From: Lentisphaerota bacterium
GTDB taxonomy: Bacteria; Verrucomicrobiota; Kiritimatiellia; UBA8416; JAFGTH01
Assembly: GCA_016934225.1 (NCBI GenBank)
Contig: JAFGTH010000087.1
Location: 1-15,965 of the forward strand
DNA length: 15,965 bases
Direction of reading: 5' to 3'
This document shows positions 7,134-15,400 of this stretch, in pieces. The translations under genes and the position numbers were made by a program. Each line of letters opens with the position of its first letter. The first letter of the stretch is position 1. The notes below the pieces were generated by a model, which saw only the letters and a program-made list of their open reading frames with translations, did no database searches and had not been told where the DNA came from.

Positions 7134-8924
7134 CTATTCCCTGACAGCCAAACAATGACGATGCCACAAAGAAAACAACAGCAGCCGCCAAACCAGTACT
7201 TCCTTTTCCTTTTCCAAAGGTTGATACATAACTTTGCGAAATTGAAGCATTTTCTCCATCTCCCGTACGGAAAAATAGTCGCGTGCGGCACTGTCAGACG
7301 CCATCAGAGCGTCGCGAACAAACTCCTTGTTAAGTAAAATCATGTCCGCGATCGGCAATAGGAACCCCCTCTTCTTCCGCCATGCAATGTCTGAGGGCAA
7401 GCAGGTTTCTGCCAGCTTCCGCAGAATGAGTTTCTCTTGGACCCCGAAGAAATTGAACGCACTGCCAATCCTCTTCAGTTTCATCGGCAAACTGTACACA
7501 GCCTCAACCACTTTGTGATCCATAAACGGCACACGAGCCTCCAACGAAGCCGACATTGTCGCTCGATCAACTTTCTGAAGCAAATGATTAGGCAACTGGC
7601 CATATATCTCCTGAGCCGTAACCTGACGAAATATGTCCGATTCGCCGGACGCCAGAAAGTTTTCCACAATCCGTCGGGTGTGTTTCCAGTATTTCGGACG
7701 AAACAACCGCGCATTAGCATAGTAATAACCCAAGGCTCGAATCTGCATCGGCAGGAAACGAAACGGCAACTGAGAAAGCCCAAACCATGAATACCCGCCA
7801 AATATCTCATCCGCACCTTCCCCCACAAACGCCACTTTTATTCCACGTTTGACGATTTCACGGCTAATCAAGGCTGTGCTGAAAAGACCACCGTCCAAAG
7901 TGCCCAAGTCGTCAAAATGCGGCAGGATTTGTATCAGGGATTCAACGGCATCACCAACTTCAATTCTAAACTCCGTATGATCGGTACCACAATAATCTGC
8001 GACCTTTCTTGCGAATGGCCCTTCATCCAGTTCATGACCGAAAATTGCTGTGAAGGTTTTTAACTGCGCGCCTCTCAATTTGCTGGCAGCGGCCACCACT
8101 AAAGACGAATCTAACCCGCCGGACAGAAGAAAACCCAAGGGAACATCGCTGCGAAGCATCATCCGGATAGTATCATCAAACAATGATCCAAACCGGGAAC
8201 AGGCATCCTCCAAAGATTCGTTCTCCCATGTTTTGTCTACCGACAGGTTCCAATAGCGTTGTTTAGAAAACATTCCAGCCCGCCATGTCATAATGGTGGC
8301 GGGCGGCACTTTTTTTATTCCCTCAACAATCGTTTCTTCCGAATCAGGCAAATAGGACCATGCCAGCAGATCCTGAACCTTATCGTGATTCAACCGAAGA
8401 ACATTGCCACCCGGAGCATGAGACCACAATACTCGCGCTTCGGATGCAAAGGCACAGCCACCTTTGTGCTCCGTATAATAGAGAGGTTTGATCCCTAAAG
8501 GATCACGCACAAGTAGAAGCTGATCCCGTTCAAAATCGTACAGCCCTATCGCGAACATCCCTCGAAATCGTGTGAAACAACTTTCCCCCCATGAGGCATA
8601 CCCGTGCAAGATCACTTCCGTGTCCGATCTGGTGTGGAAAACACAACCACGATTCTCCAACTCTTTCCGCAATTCAACAAAGTTGTAGATTTCGCCATTG
8701 TAAACAACTGCCAAGCGCTGATCTGCAGAGAACATGGGCTGATTGGCCTCCGCTGTGAGATCAATAATACTCAGTCGGCGATGCCCCAGAAACACACCCC
8801 TCACAGGATCACTGTAGCAGCCTTCAGCATCAGGACCTCTATGGCATAGACCTCGAGTCATTGCCAAAACCTCACTCGCCCAGTCACGCCCAGGTCCGTC
8901 AATTATGCCCGCGATTCCACACAT
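7134..8924 (-). CDS. asnB: Asparagine synthetase, glutamine-hydrolysing (AsnB type)
   Basis: The family makes asparagine from aspartate, ATP and glutamine-derived ammonia. This 596-residue copy looks fully functional. Starting at ATG 8924 it reads MCGIAGI, placing the nucleophile Cys2 where it becomes N-terminal after Met removal. The open frame extends to a TTG at 8993, but that start would bury the cysteine. HRGPDAEG (28-35), HRRLSIID (48-55), NGEIYN (76-81) and SDTE (100-103) form the glutaminase site. SGGLDSS (268-274) is the ATP PP-loop, GEGADEIFGGY (near 367-377) is the second pyrophosphate loop, and VPFMDHKVVE lies near 463. In polysaccharide clusters such enzymes often act as amidotransferases on a pathway intermediate, so the acceptor may not be aspartate. 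The gene is 121 bases downstream of the E1 beta gene. Confidence 0.93.
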   Translation of the reverse strand: MCGIAGIIDGPGRDWASEVLAMTRGLCHRGPDAEGCYSDPVRGVFLGHRRLSIIDLTAEANQPMFSADQRLAVVYNGEIYNFVELRKELENRGCVFHTRSDTEVILHGYASWGESCFTRFRGMFAIGLYDFERDQLLLVRDPLGIKPLYYTEHKGGCAFASEARVLWSHAPGGNVLRLNHDKVQDLLAWSYLPDSEETIVEGIKKVPPATIMTWRAGMFSKQRYWNLSVDKTWENESLEDACSRFGSLFDDTIRMMLRSDVPLGFLLSGGLDSSLVVAAASKLRGAQLKTFTAIFGHELDEGPFARKVADYCGTDHTEFRIEVGDAVESLIQILPHFDDLGTLDGGLFSTALISREIVKRGIKVAFVGEGADEIFGGYSWFGLSQLPFRFLPMQIRALGYYYANARLFRPKYWKHTRRIVENFLASGESDIFRQVTAQEIYGQLPNHLLQKVDRATMSASLEARVPFMDHKVVEAVYSLPMKLKRIGSAFNFFGVQEKLILRKLAETCLPSDIAWRKKRGFLLPIADMILLNKEFVRDALMASDSAARDYFSVREMEKMLQFRKVMYQPLEKEKEVLVWRLLLFSLWHRHCLAVRE

Positions 8925-9045
8925 ATCATCTATACCCGTCTGAAACAGAAAATCCGAATCAATAGGTTTCTCGATATGGCACGGAGAGCCCAAGAATGTT
9001 TCACAATGTTCACGTTCTCCAACTCACTCGCACCCACGACGCTCC

Positions 9046-10026
9046 TTACCACGCCAGCGCGTCCTTGCATGCCACCACAATGTCATCTGCTACCGGAAGC
9101 ACTTGCGCCTCCAATGACATAGCCGAAGGTATGGGCGAATCTTCAGCACCAACACGCATCACCGGGCCATCAAGAAACTCCATGCATTCCTCCGCTACCC
9201 GGGCAGCCACTTCCGCTCCCACGCCACCTCGCTTGCATCCCTCTTCCACCACTACGAAATGACCCGTTTTCTCAACCGACTTGGCAATCGTCGCGCTATC
9301 CAACGGATTCAATGTGCGAAGATCAATGACCTCTATCTCCACACCATCTTCAACAAGTAAGTCGGCTGCGTCCAAAGCCAAGTCCACCATTCGAGAATAA
9401 GCTGCAACCGTTACATCGGTTCCTGCCCGGCGCACAACAGCGCCGCCGAAAGCGATTTCGCTGTCCTGGCATTCGAACACTTCACCGCGTTTCTTGTAGA
9501 GCAGTTTGTGCTCCACAAATAAAACAGGACCATCGTAACGAATCGCCGCCTTCAGCATCCGGAACGCATCGTCAGGCGTGCTGGGCACAACTACTTTCAA
9601 ACCCGGCACATTCATAAACCATGACTCCAGACACTGGGAATGACTTGCCCCATATCCCCGTCCGCCACCTGCCGGAGTACGGATCACGAGCGGAACGTTC
9701 ACCTGACCGGCGTATATGTAATGCAATTTAGACGCATGATTCATGATCTGGTCCATTGCCAATGCAATGAAATCCATGAACATAATCTCAACAACCGGCC
9801 TCAGCCCTGTCATCGCTGCGCCTGTCGCCACGCCAATAAAACTGTTTTCGGAAATCGGCGTCTCAATAATTCTGTCGCTCCCAAATTCGTCCCATAAACC
9901 GGCGGTTACCCCAAATGCGCCACCATAGACGCCAATATCCTCGCCTATCAGTACAACTGATGGATCACGCTTCATTTCTTCGCGTAATGCCGTCCGTATT
10001 CCCTCGCTATATGTCATCTCACTCAT
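9046..10026 (-). CDS. Thiamine-diphosphate dehydrogenase E1 component, beta subunit
   Basis: This is the beta half of a heterotetrameric 2-oxoacid dehydrogenase E1 (pyruvate/acetoin type), about 326 residues from ATG 10026 (MSEMTYSEG). In-frame ATG 10032 and GTG 10056 are alternative starts. Family motifs are complete: LIGEDIGVYGGAFGVT (26-41), and ETPISE (55-60), whose Glu60 matches the glutamate that activates the cofactor's aminopyrimidine. Also present are GLRPVVEIMFMDF, the SHSQ histidine motif, PGLKVVVPSTPDDA, and a C-terminal HFVVVEEGCKRGGVGAEVA typical of the transketolase C domain. It pairs with the alpha subunit encoded just upstream. No lipoyl E2 or E3 gene is in the window. I therefore infer a stand-alone E1 that passes a two-carbon unit to an acceptor, possibly a nucleotide sugar; an ordinary pyruvate or acetoin dehydrogenase remains possible. 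Confidence 0.93.
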   Translation of the reverse strand: MSEMTYSEGIRTALREEMKRDPSVVLIGEDIGVYGGAFGVTAGLWDEFGSDRIIETPISENSFIGVATGAAMTGLRPVVEIMFMDFIALAMDQIMNHASKLHYIYAGQVNVPLVIRTPAGGGRGYGASHSQCLESWFMNVPGLKVVVPSTPDDAFRMLKAAIRYDGPVLFVEHKLLYKKRGEVFECQDSEIAFGGAVVRRAGTDVTVAAYSRMVDLALDAADLLVEDGVEIEVIDLRTLNPLDSATIAKSVEKTGHFVVVEEGCKRGGVGAEVAARVAEECMEFLDGPVMRVGAEDSPIPSAMSLEAQVLPVADDIVVACKDALAW

Positions 10027-10094
10027 GAGCATCAACCGGTATTTCCCAATAAGCACTTGGGGATAAAATCATGGTTCTTTCTCTTTCCTTTGTC

Positions 10095-10126
10095 ATCAGT
10101 GTTTATCCGTGTGCATCTGTGTTTTT
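10095..10126. repeat. Three tandem copies of a 10-bp unit between the E1 genes
   Basis: On the plus strand the units are ATCAGTGTTT, ATCCGTGTGC and ATCTGTGTTT, with consensus ATCNGTGTNN (ACACNGATNN on the other strand), in perfect 10-base register. The block lies in the noncoding gap between the alpha and beta E1 genes. From general knowledge, short arrays of this ACACNGAT kind are scattered between genes in various environmental bacteria, including PVC members, and their reverse frames often appear as spurious proteins. No function is known to me. Confidence 0.75.
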
Positions 10127-10140
10127 CCTCTTCACTGTCG

Positions 10141-11076
10141 TCACACATACACTCCGCTCAGCGCGGATTCGGGCGACGCAAGCTCGGATCTCATACCAAA
10201 CTCAACAGATTCCGTCACTTCCGCTTCCACTTGCTGTTGCACACGCAAAACTTCAGCTTCCCGCGCTTTCAAACCAGGCAGATATCGGTCGAAGGAAATG
10301 ACCGGATCTCTCACCCGCCACTCGCTTTCCTCTGCTTCGGTCCTATACACCCGTTTGTCACTCTTCGAATGCCCGACAAACCGATACGTCCTGCCTTCAA
10401 TAAGCACCGGCCCCATTCCCCCTCGCACCGCGTCCAACACCCCGCCAACCGCCTCTCTCACAGCAAGAACATCCATGCCGTCAACGGAGTATCCTCGAAT
10501 ACCATACGCAACTGCACGTTCCGCAACACTCGTTACGTTCATCGAACGACTTGAGGACATGGACATACCGTACAAATTATTCTCGCAGAAATAGATCACG
10601 GGCAACTTCCAGATTGATGCCATGTTCAATGATTCATGGAATGTCCCTTGGTTTGATGCTCCGTCGCCAAAGAAAACAAGTATCACCTGCCCGCTGTTTC
10701 GAAGTTTCGCGGACAGACCCGCGCCGGTGGCAATCGGAAGTCCGCCTCCGGTTATCCCGTTCGTGCCGAGGAAACCAAGCTCTATCGCGCACATATGCTG
10801 CGTACCGCCTTTGCCCTGGCAATAGCCTGTCGCCTTGCCCATCAGCTCAGCCATCACTCGACGCGGATCCCCGCCCTTGGCAAGCAAATGACCGTGTCCG
10901 CGATGTGTACTTATGACCAGATCGTTCTTGCCGAGCACGGAAACGGCTCCAACGGCACATGCTTCTTGCCCGACACACAAGTGGCAGGTTCCTCCTATCA
11001 TTCCTCTGGAAAACAGCTCTTCGACTTTTTCTTCGAATCGCCTTATCAAAAGCATCTTGTGATATAAATCAATCAT
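10141..11076 (-). CDS. Thiamine-diphosphate dehydrogenase E1 component, alpha subunit
   Basis: This 311-residue alpha half of a two-subunit E1 enzyme binds thiamine diphosphate and decarboxylates a 2-oxoacid together with the beta subunit. The start MIDLYHKMLLIRRFEEKVEE is characteristic of the family. Further signatures are HLCVGQEAC (32-40), STHRGHGHLLAKGGD (56-70) and QGKGGTQHM (87-95). The diphosphate/Mg site is GDGASN (137-142), running to Asn166/Asn167. A phosphorylation-loop-like GHSKSDKRVYRT follows. It is somewhat short for a pyruvate dehydrogenase alpha subunit, closer to the acetoin-dehydrogenase type. The gene follows the epimerase gene by 117 bases and precedes the beta gene. No clear Shine-Dalgarno sequence lies before ATG 11076, and no thiamine riboswitch was recognised upstream. 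Confidence 0.93.
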   Translation of the reverse strand: MIDLYHKMLLIRRFEEKVEELFSRGMIGGTCHLCVGQEACAVGAVSVLGKNDLVISTHRGHGHLLAKGGDPRRVMAELMGKATGYCQGKGGTQHMCAIELGFLGTNGITGGGLPIATGAGLSAKLRNSGQVILVFFGDGASNQGTFHESLNMASIWKLPVIYFCENNLYGMSMSSSRSMNVTSVAERAVAYGIRGYSVDGMDVLAVREAVGGVLDAVRGGMGPVLIEGRTYRFVGHSKSDKRVYRTEAEESEWRVRDPVISFDRYLPGLKAREAEVLRVQQQVEAEVTESVEFGMRSELASPESALSGVYV

Positions 11077-11158
11077 ATTCGACTGCTTATCCGTCTTTAT
11101 TCATACCATGTTGAACGATATCTCCGACAGAATTCAAAAGCGAGATAATGCCGTCGCT

Positions 11159-11189
11159 GTTATATTCTCACGGTGAATGGATTTTACAA
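11159..11189 (-). promoter_or_regulatory. Possible sigma-70 promoter upstream of the E1 alpha gene
   Basis: Read on the minus strand, TTGTAA (11184-11189) and TATAAC (11159-11164) are separated by 19 bases. The -10 box matches the consensus at five of six positions, but the -35 box is moderate and the spacer is long. It lies in the 117-base gap after the epimerase gene, which is long enough for a second start of transcription. Weak evidence. Confidence 0.22.
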
Positions 11190-11193
11190 TTCC

Positions 11194-12291
11194 TTACGTC
11201 AGTACTCCCCTGAATTTTTCTTTATTGTCCATGATCCATTTAACCACGTCCTCCACAATCGTCTCCGCTGGGCGAGTTGGCAGCCATCCCAATTCGCCAC
11301 GAATCTTCCTCGTGTCTGACAAATACAACGGCACATCCCCAGGACGGACAGCATCGTCGTAGCCTATCTCGATCGTGCGTCCTGCAACAGTCCTGCACAA
11401 TTCTGTCAGTTCCAGCAGAGACACACTGACTTCCCGACCGCCCCCAACGTTGCGAACGCGTCCATCCCATTCGTCCATATGAGCCAACTGAAGCAACAAC
11501 AAGTCGCACAGGTCGTCAATATGCAGGATGCCACGGACTTGTTTCCCGTTGTAGCCTATATACTTCAGCCGCTTCCCGTATATATGTGCTGCGACCCATA
11601 GACCAATGATCCCCTGATCAACTCGGCCCATCTGCCAGGGACCCGCAATGACGCCGCACCTGTTCACCGCCACACGTAACCCGAATTGCGCCCCATATTC
11701 CCGTACCATTACCTCCGATGCGTATTTCGTTGCGCCATACAATGTCTTTGCTCCGTCAACATCAAAACTCTCGTCCACTCCTAGAACGGTGACACCCGCC
11801 TGCTCCTGGATATCAGACAGTTCAAAGCGCCTGTCCGTCTCTCGCATCCGCATCGCTCGAAGCGCATTGACGGCATAGACCCTGCTGGTGGATAGGAACA
11901 TCACAGCGGCTGAGCATCTTCGCGCCGCCTCGAGAACGTTCAGAGTGCCACCCAGGTTCGTATCCACAACGTAGTCCACCCTTATTCCATCGACACCCGC
12001 CATGACGGACGGCTCGGCGGCCGCGTCAATAATCAGTTCATACCGAGCCCCGTCGAACGCTTCGCGATTCCTGACATCGGCCCGGACGAATGAAACGCCT
12101 GCGGCTGACAATCTGGGAACGTTCAGTTCGGAGCCTTTTCTGTGCAGATTGTCAACGCAGACAACCTCGCAGTCCGGGAAGTCATGTTTCAGGCGCAAGG
12201 CAATAGAGGATCCTACAAACCCTGCCCCACCAGTAATAAGCACACGTTTGAACGGTTCTTGCGACATGGTTTTACAATGTCGCAGGTTCAT
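11194..12291 (-). CDS. NAD-dependent sugar epimerase/dehydratase, CDP-paratose 2-epimerase-like
   Basis: This extended short-chain dehydrogenase/reductase (SDR) of 365 residues has the NAD-binding glycine motif TGGAGFVG at 20-27 and Asp47 in VDNLHRKGSELN for the adenosine ribose. The catalytic set is Ser134-Thr135-Ser136 with Tyr185xxxLys189 (YGATK). The DNLHRKG stretch, the long insert between STSRVY and the catalytic tyrosine, and the VDQGIIG...YNGKQVRGILHIDDL segment resemble CDP-paratose 2-epimerase (RfbE/TyvE) more than UDP-glucose 4-epimerase. It probably epimerises, or otherwise modifies through a keto intermediate, a CDP- or dTDP-linked sugar in the cytoplasm; the exact substrate is unknown. 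ATG 12291 has GAGGG about 15 bases upstream. ATG 12267, giving MSQEPFKRVL, is a plausible alternative but has no ribosome-binding site. It is the first gene of the leftward cluster. Confidence 0.88.
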   Translation of the reverse strand: MNLRHCKTMSQEPFKRVLITGGAGFVGSSIALRLKHDFPDCEVVCVDNLHRKGSELNVPRLSAAGVSFVRADVRNREAFDGARYELIIDAAAEPSVMAGVDGIRVDYVVDTNLGGTLNVLEAARRCSAAVMFLSTSRVYAVNALRAMRMRETDRRFELSDIQEQAGVTVLGVDESFDVDGAKTLYGATKYASEVMVREYGAQFGLRVAVNRCGVIAGPWQMGRVDQGIIGLWVAAHIYGKRLKYIGYNGKQVRGILHIDDLCDLLLLQLAHMDEWDGRVRNVGGGREVSVSLLELTELCRTVAGRTIEIGYDDAVRPGDVPLYLSDTRKIRGELGWLPTRPAETIVEDVVKWIMDNKEKFRGVLT

Positions 12292-12384
12292 GAGTATATT
12301 TCAAGTCCCTCGCCCTGCTTCGTTCGCCAAATACCCTCTTTCTTCCCACCATAAAAACCTGTTTAAAAACGCTACATATTGTGG

Positions 12385-12414
12385 TTGCATACTGACAGTA
12401 CTACATGCTATAGA
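12385..12414 (+). promoter_or_regulatory. Possible sigma-70 promoter for smc
   Basis: TTGCAT (12385-12390) and TATAGA (12409-12414) are separated by 18 bases and lie about 55 bases before the smc start, inside the 177-base divergent gap. The -35 box matches only three of six consensus positions and the -10 box four. CTGACA at 12392 is an alternative -35 box with poorer spacing. No comparable candidate was found for the leftward epimerase gene. Confidence 0.25.
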
Positions 12415-12457
12415 TGTATGAAATTATTCCGTAATGGAAGAAATTGACCTGTCTGAC

Positions 12458-12462
12458 GGAGG
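12458..12462 (+). promoter_or_regulatory. Ribosome-binding site deciding the TTG start of smc
   Basis: GGAGG sits six bases before TTG 12469. The TTG start restores the conserved N-terminal beta strand (MYLKFLQMSGFKSFA). The first in-frame ATG, at 12490, would remove it. Confidence 0.8.
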
Positions 12463-12468
12463 ATTGTT

Positions 12469-15400
12469 TTGTACCTTAAGTTTCTGCAAATGTCTGGTTT
12501 CAAGAGCTTTGCAAACAAGACACATCTCGAGTTCCTTCCCGGAATGACCGCCATCGTCGGGCCAAACGGTTGCGGAAAGAGCAATGTTTCCGACGCTCTA
12601 CGCTGGGTTCTCGGGGAACAAAGCGCCAAGGCCCTCCGCGGCAGTAAGATGGAGGACTGCATTTTCAACGGCACCGATGCACGAAAACCACTCGGAATGG
12701 CCGAAGTCAGCGTCACCTTTGCCGATTGCGAGAAGGCGCTCGGTATCGAATACGACGAAGTAACAATCACTCGAAGAGTTTTCAGATCCGGTGAAGGACA
12801 ATACTTTCTCAATAAAACACCCTGCCGCCTCAAAGATATACAGCGATTGTTTATGGATACCGGAGTCGGCACCACTTCATACTCCCTCATGGAACAGGGA
12901 CGCATAGATCGAATCCTAAGCGTTCGTCCGGAAGACAGGCGAGCAGTCTTCGAAGAAGCCAGCGGAATAACAAAATTCAAGGCCGACAAAAAAGAGGCAA
13001 TTCTCAAACTCGAACATACCGAGGCAAATCTGTTGCGTCTCGCCGATGTCATACGCGAAGTTAAAAGACAGATTGGTTCGCTCCAAAGACAAGCGGGTAA
13101 AGCACGACGCTACAAAGAGCTTCGGGACGAGTTGCGCAAACTAGATGTCTACTCAGCCAAAACGCGACTTAAAGCGGCTGACGCAGAGATCGCCAACGCC
13201 GAAAAGGAGCTTGCATCAATAATTTCTCAATTGAACGAAGCACAAGTCGAAATTCAAGGCATGGAGAAAGACAATTCTTCGCTACGCGATAGCATAGTCA
13301 AAACAGAACGCGAAATTGGAAACGTCAGCGAAATGAGCGTTCAAGCGGAAAGCAACCTTGAACACACACGCGAATTGATAGACACAAACCGCCAACGCAT
13401 AGCTGAATACCAAAACTGGTCCACTCGCGACAGTCAGGAAATCGAAAAAACCCAAGAACTTTTGACTACAATGAAAACGGATGTAGAAACATTGGTCCGG
13501 CGCCGCAATACAGCGGCAGCAGAACGCGATAAGGCCGAAGAAGTGCTTCGAAAAAGCAACGAAACATTGAATAATCACCGCGAGAAAACCGAGGGCGTAA
13601 GAATTCGGATTCAAGAACTTCGACAGGAAATCGTCGGACTCGAGAGTCTGTCGTCTCGACTCCATAACGAATTGGTGGAAATCGAAGCGCGCGAACGTTC
13701 GTCTGTAATCCAGCGAGAAAGGCTCTCCGCTGAAAAATCCCAATTGGCACGAGTTGTAGCGGCTTATGAAAAACGCAACAACGAAATGATCGGCAATATT
13801 AATGATATGCGTGCTATAACGGATAAAAATGCCACAGACTTGGAAAATCTTAAGGCCAAATATGCGCAATATTCAGAATCGCTTGCAGCTTCAAATCGAA
13901 CCCTGTCAAATATCGAATCCGGAGTTGCCGCCAAACGGGCCAGACTGGAACTGCTCTGTGAGGCCCAGGAATCAGGAGAAGATTTCCCAGGCGGCACAAG
14001 AATACTCCTGGACAAATCAAATCCGGCGCAAATAGACAGGTCTCATATTCTCGGCGCACTTGCGGAACACTTGAGCGTAGAAGCCGATATTCAGCCGGCA
14101 CTCGAAGCGGCCTTGCGCACATGGCTTGACGCCGTGGTTGTCCGTAATTCGTCCGCAGCACGAGAGTTGTTGAAACATATAATATTTCTCAGAGAAGGCT
14201 CAACCCGGCTAGTAACTCTCGATGCGCCACATCATAACAAATCGCCGTTACAATATCCGGATAAAACAACAAGGCTTGTTGATAAAATTACTTGCGATGA
14301 TTCCATACGCCCTCTGCTTGAAAACCTGATCGGACATGTTGTCTATGTGGAATCGCTCGAAGATATACCCCCATCCATTCCGCCGAATATCGCTTACGTT
14401 GCCAAAGACGGATCTATGGCACATGGTTCAGGCGCTATGGAATTCTGGATGTCTGAAGCAGCCGAATCAAATCCGTTCTCCCGAAAATATGTCGTGGAGA
14501 CAACACGACAGGAACTCTCTCTGGACGAGCAGCATTCCGCCGATTGCCGTCTGGGAATAGACCGAATTACCGCCGACATGAACACTTTGTCATCTTCTAT
14601 CGCTAATTCCCAAAGCGCTCTCGACGATTCCAGAAATGCCCTAGCACAAAAAGAAGGCGAAAGCCGACTTGTCGCAATGGAAGCCAAGGACGCAAAAGAA
14701 AGACTCGACACGGTTTTGTGGGAACTCGGCCAATTGGAGAACCAGGGCGCATCCGGCGATTCCGAACACGCACAGATATCCAGCAAGTTAAAGGAACTCC
14801 GCGAAGAACGCGAAACTATGGCGCAAACCATACATTCATTGACGGACGATTTGCGCCAGCATGAGATGAGGCAATCAGAACTGCAGACCGTCGCAACTGA
14901 AAACAGGGTAACTTTTGCGACGCTCAAGCAGGAAGTGGATCACCTTGCACAGCAAGTACAGTCCGGAGAAGCCCGAGTTTCAGAACTGGAACGCGCACTC
15001 AATGATCGTTCGACCGGTGTGCAATCTTACAAAACCAGCATTGATAAGCTGACAACGGAAATCGAATCGGCCACGAGCAAACTCTCCTCACTCGAGGAAA
15101 CAGTCAAACTCAACGAGGAGAAGGCCCATAGCCTGCGCCGCAACAGAGAAAAACAAGCCGAAGAACTGTCTGCAATGGAAGAAACATTGATGAAAGAACG
15201 CGCCAGACAGGATGCCATCCGTAACGCCAAGTCAGATCTCGAGATTCGGCTCGCTGAAAACAGAATGCGCCGGCAGAACCAGATTGATCGTGTTACATCG
15301 GAATACAACATGACGGTTGATCAAATGTTCGACGAAACCGATCCGGATTGGGGCAACAACACACCATCAATTGACACAACAGAGACACGAATAGCTGAGC

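Noticed and set aside
10095..10126. CRISPR-like array
   Set aside because: The units are 10 bases long, directly adjacent and without spacers, and no cas gene is present.
10057..10594. Overlapping plus-strand open frames with Ser/Phe/Val-rich translations opposite the E1 alpha gene
   Set aside because: They run antisense to the well-supported E1 alpha gene and begin in the 10-bp repeat, whose translation (SVFIRVH-like) is a classic spurious protein.
9046..11076. Assignment as a standard pyruvate dehydrogenase (pdhA/pdhB) or acetoin dehydrogenase (acoA/acoB)
   Set aside because: The subunits match the superfamily, but no E2/E3 is present and the context is sugar metabolism, so no gene symbol is given.
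11077..11193. Possible thiamine-diphosphate riboswitch before the E1 alpha gene
   Set aside because: No CTGAGA / ACCTGAT-type THI-box core could be found in the gap.
12408..13052. Minus-strand frame of 214 codons opposite the start of smc
   Set aside because: It mirrors the conserved smc coding frame, is Arg/Ser-rich without domains, and lies wholly within the smc head region and the divergent gap.
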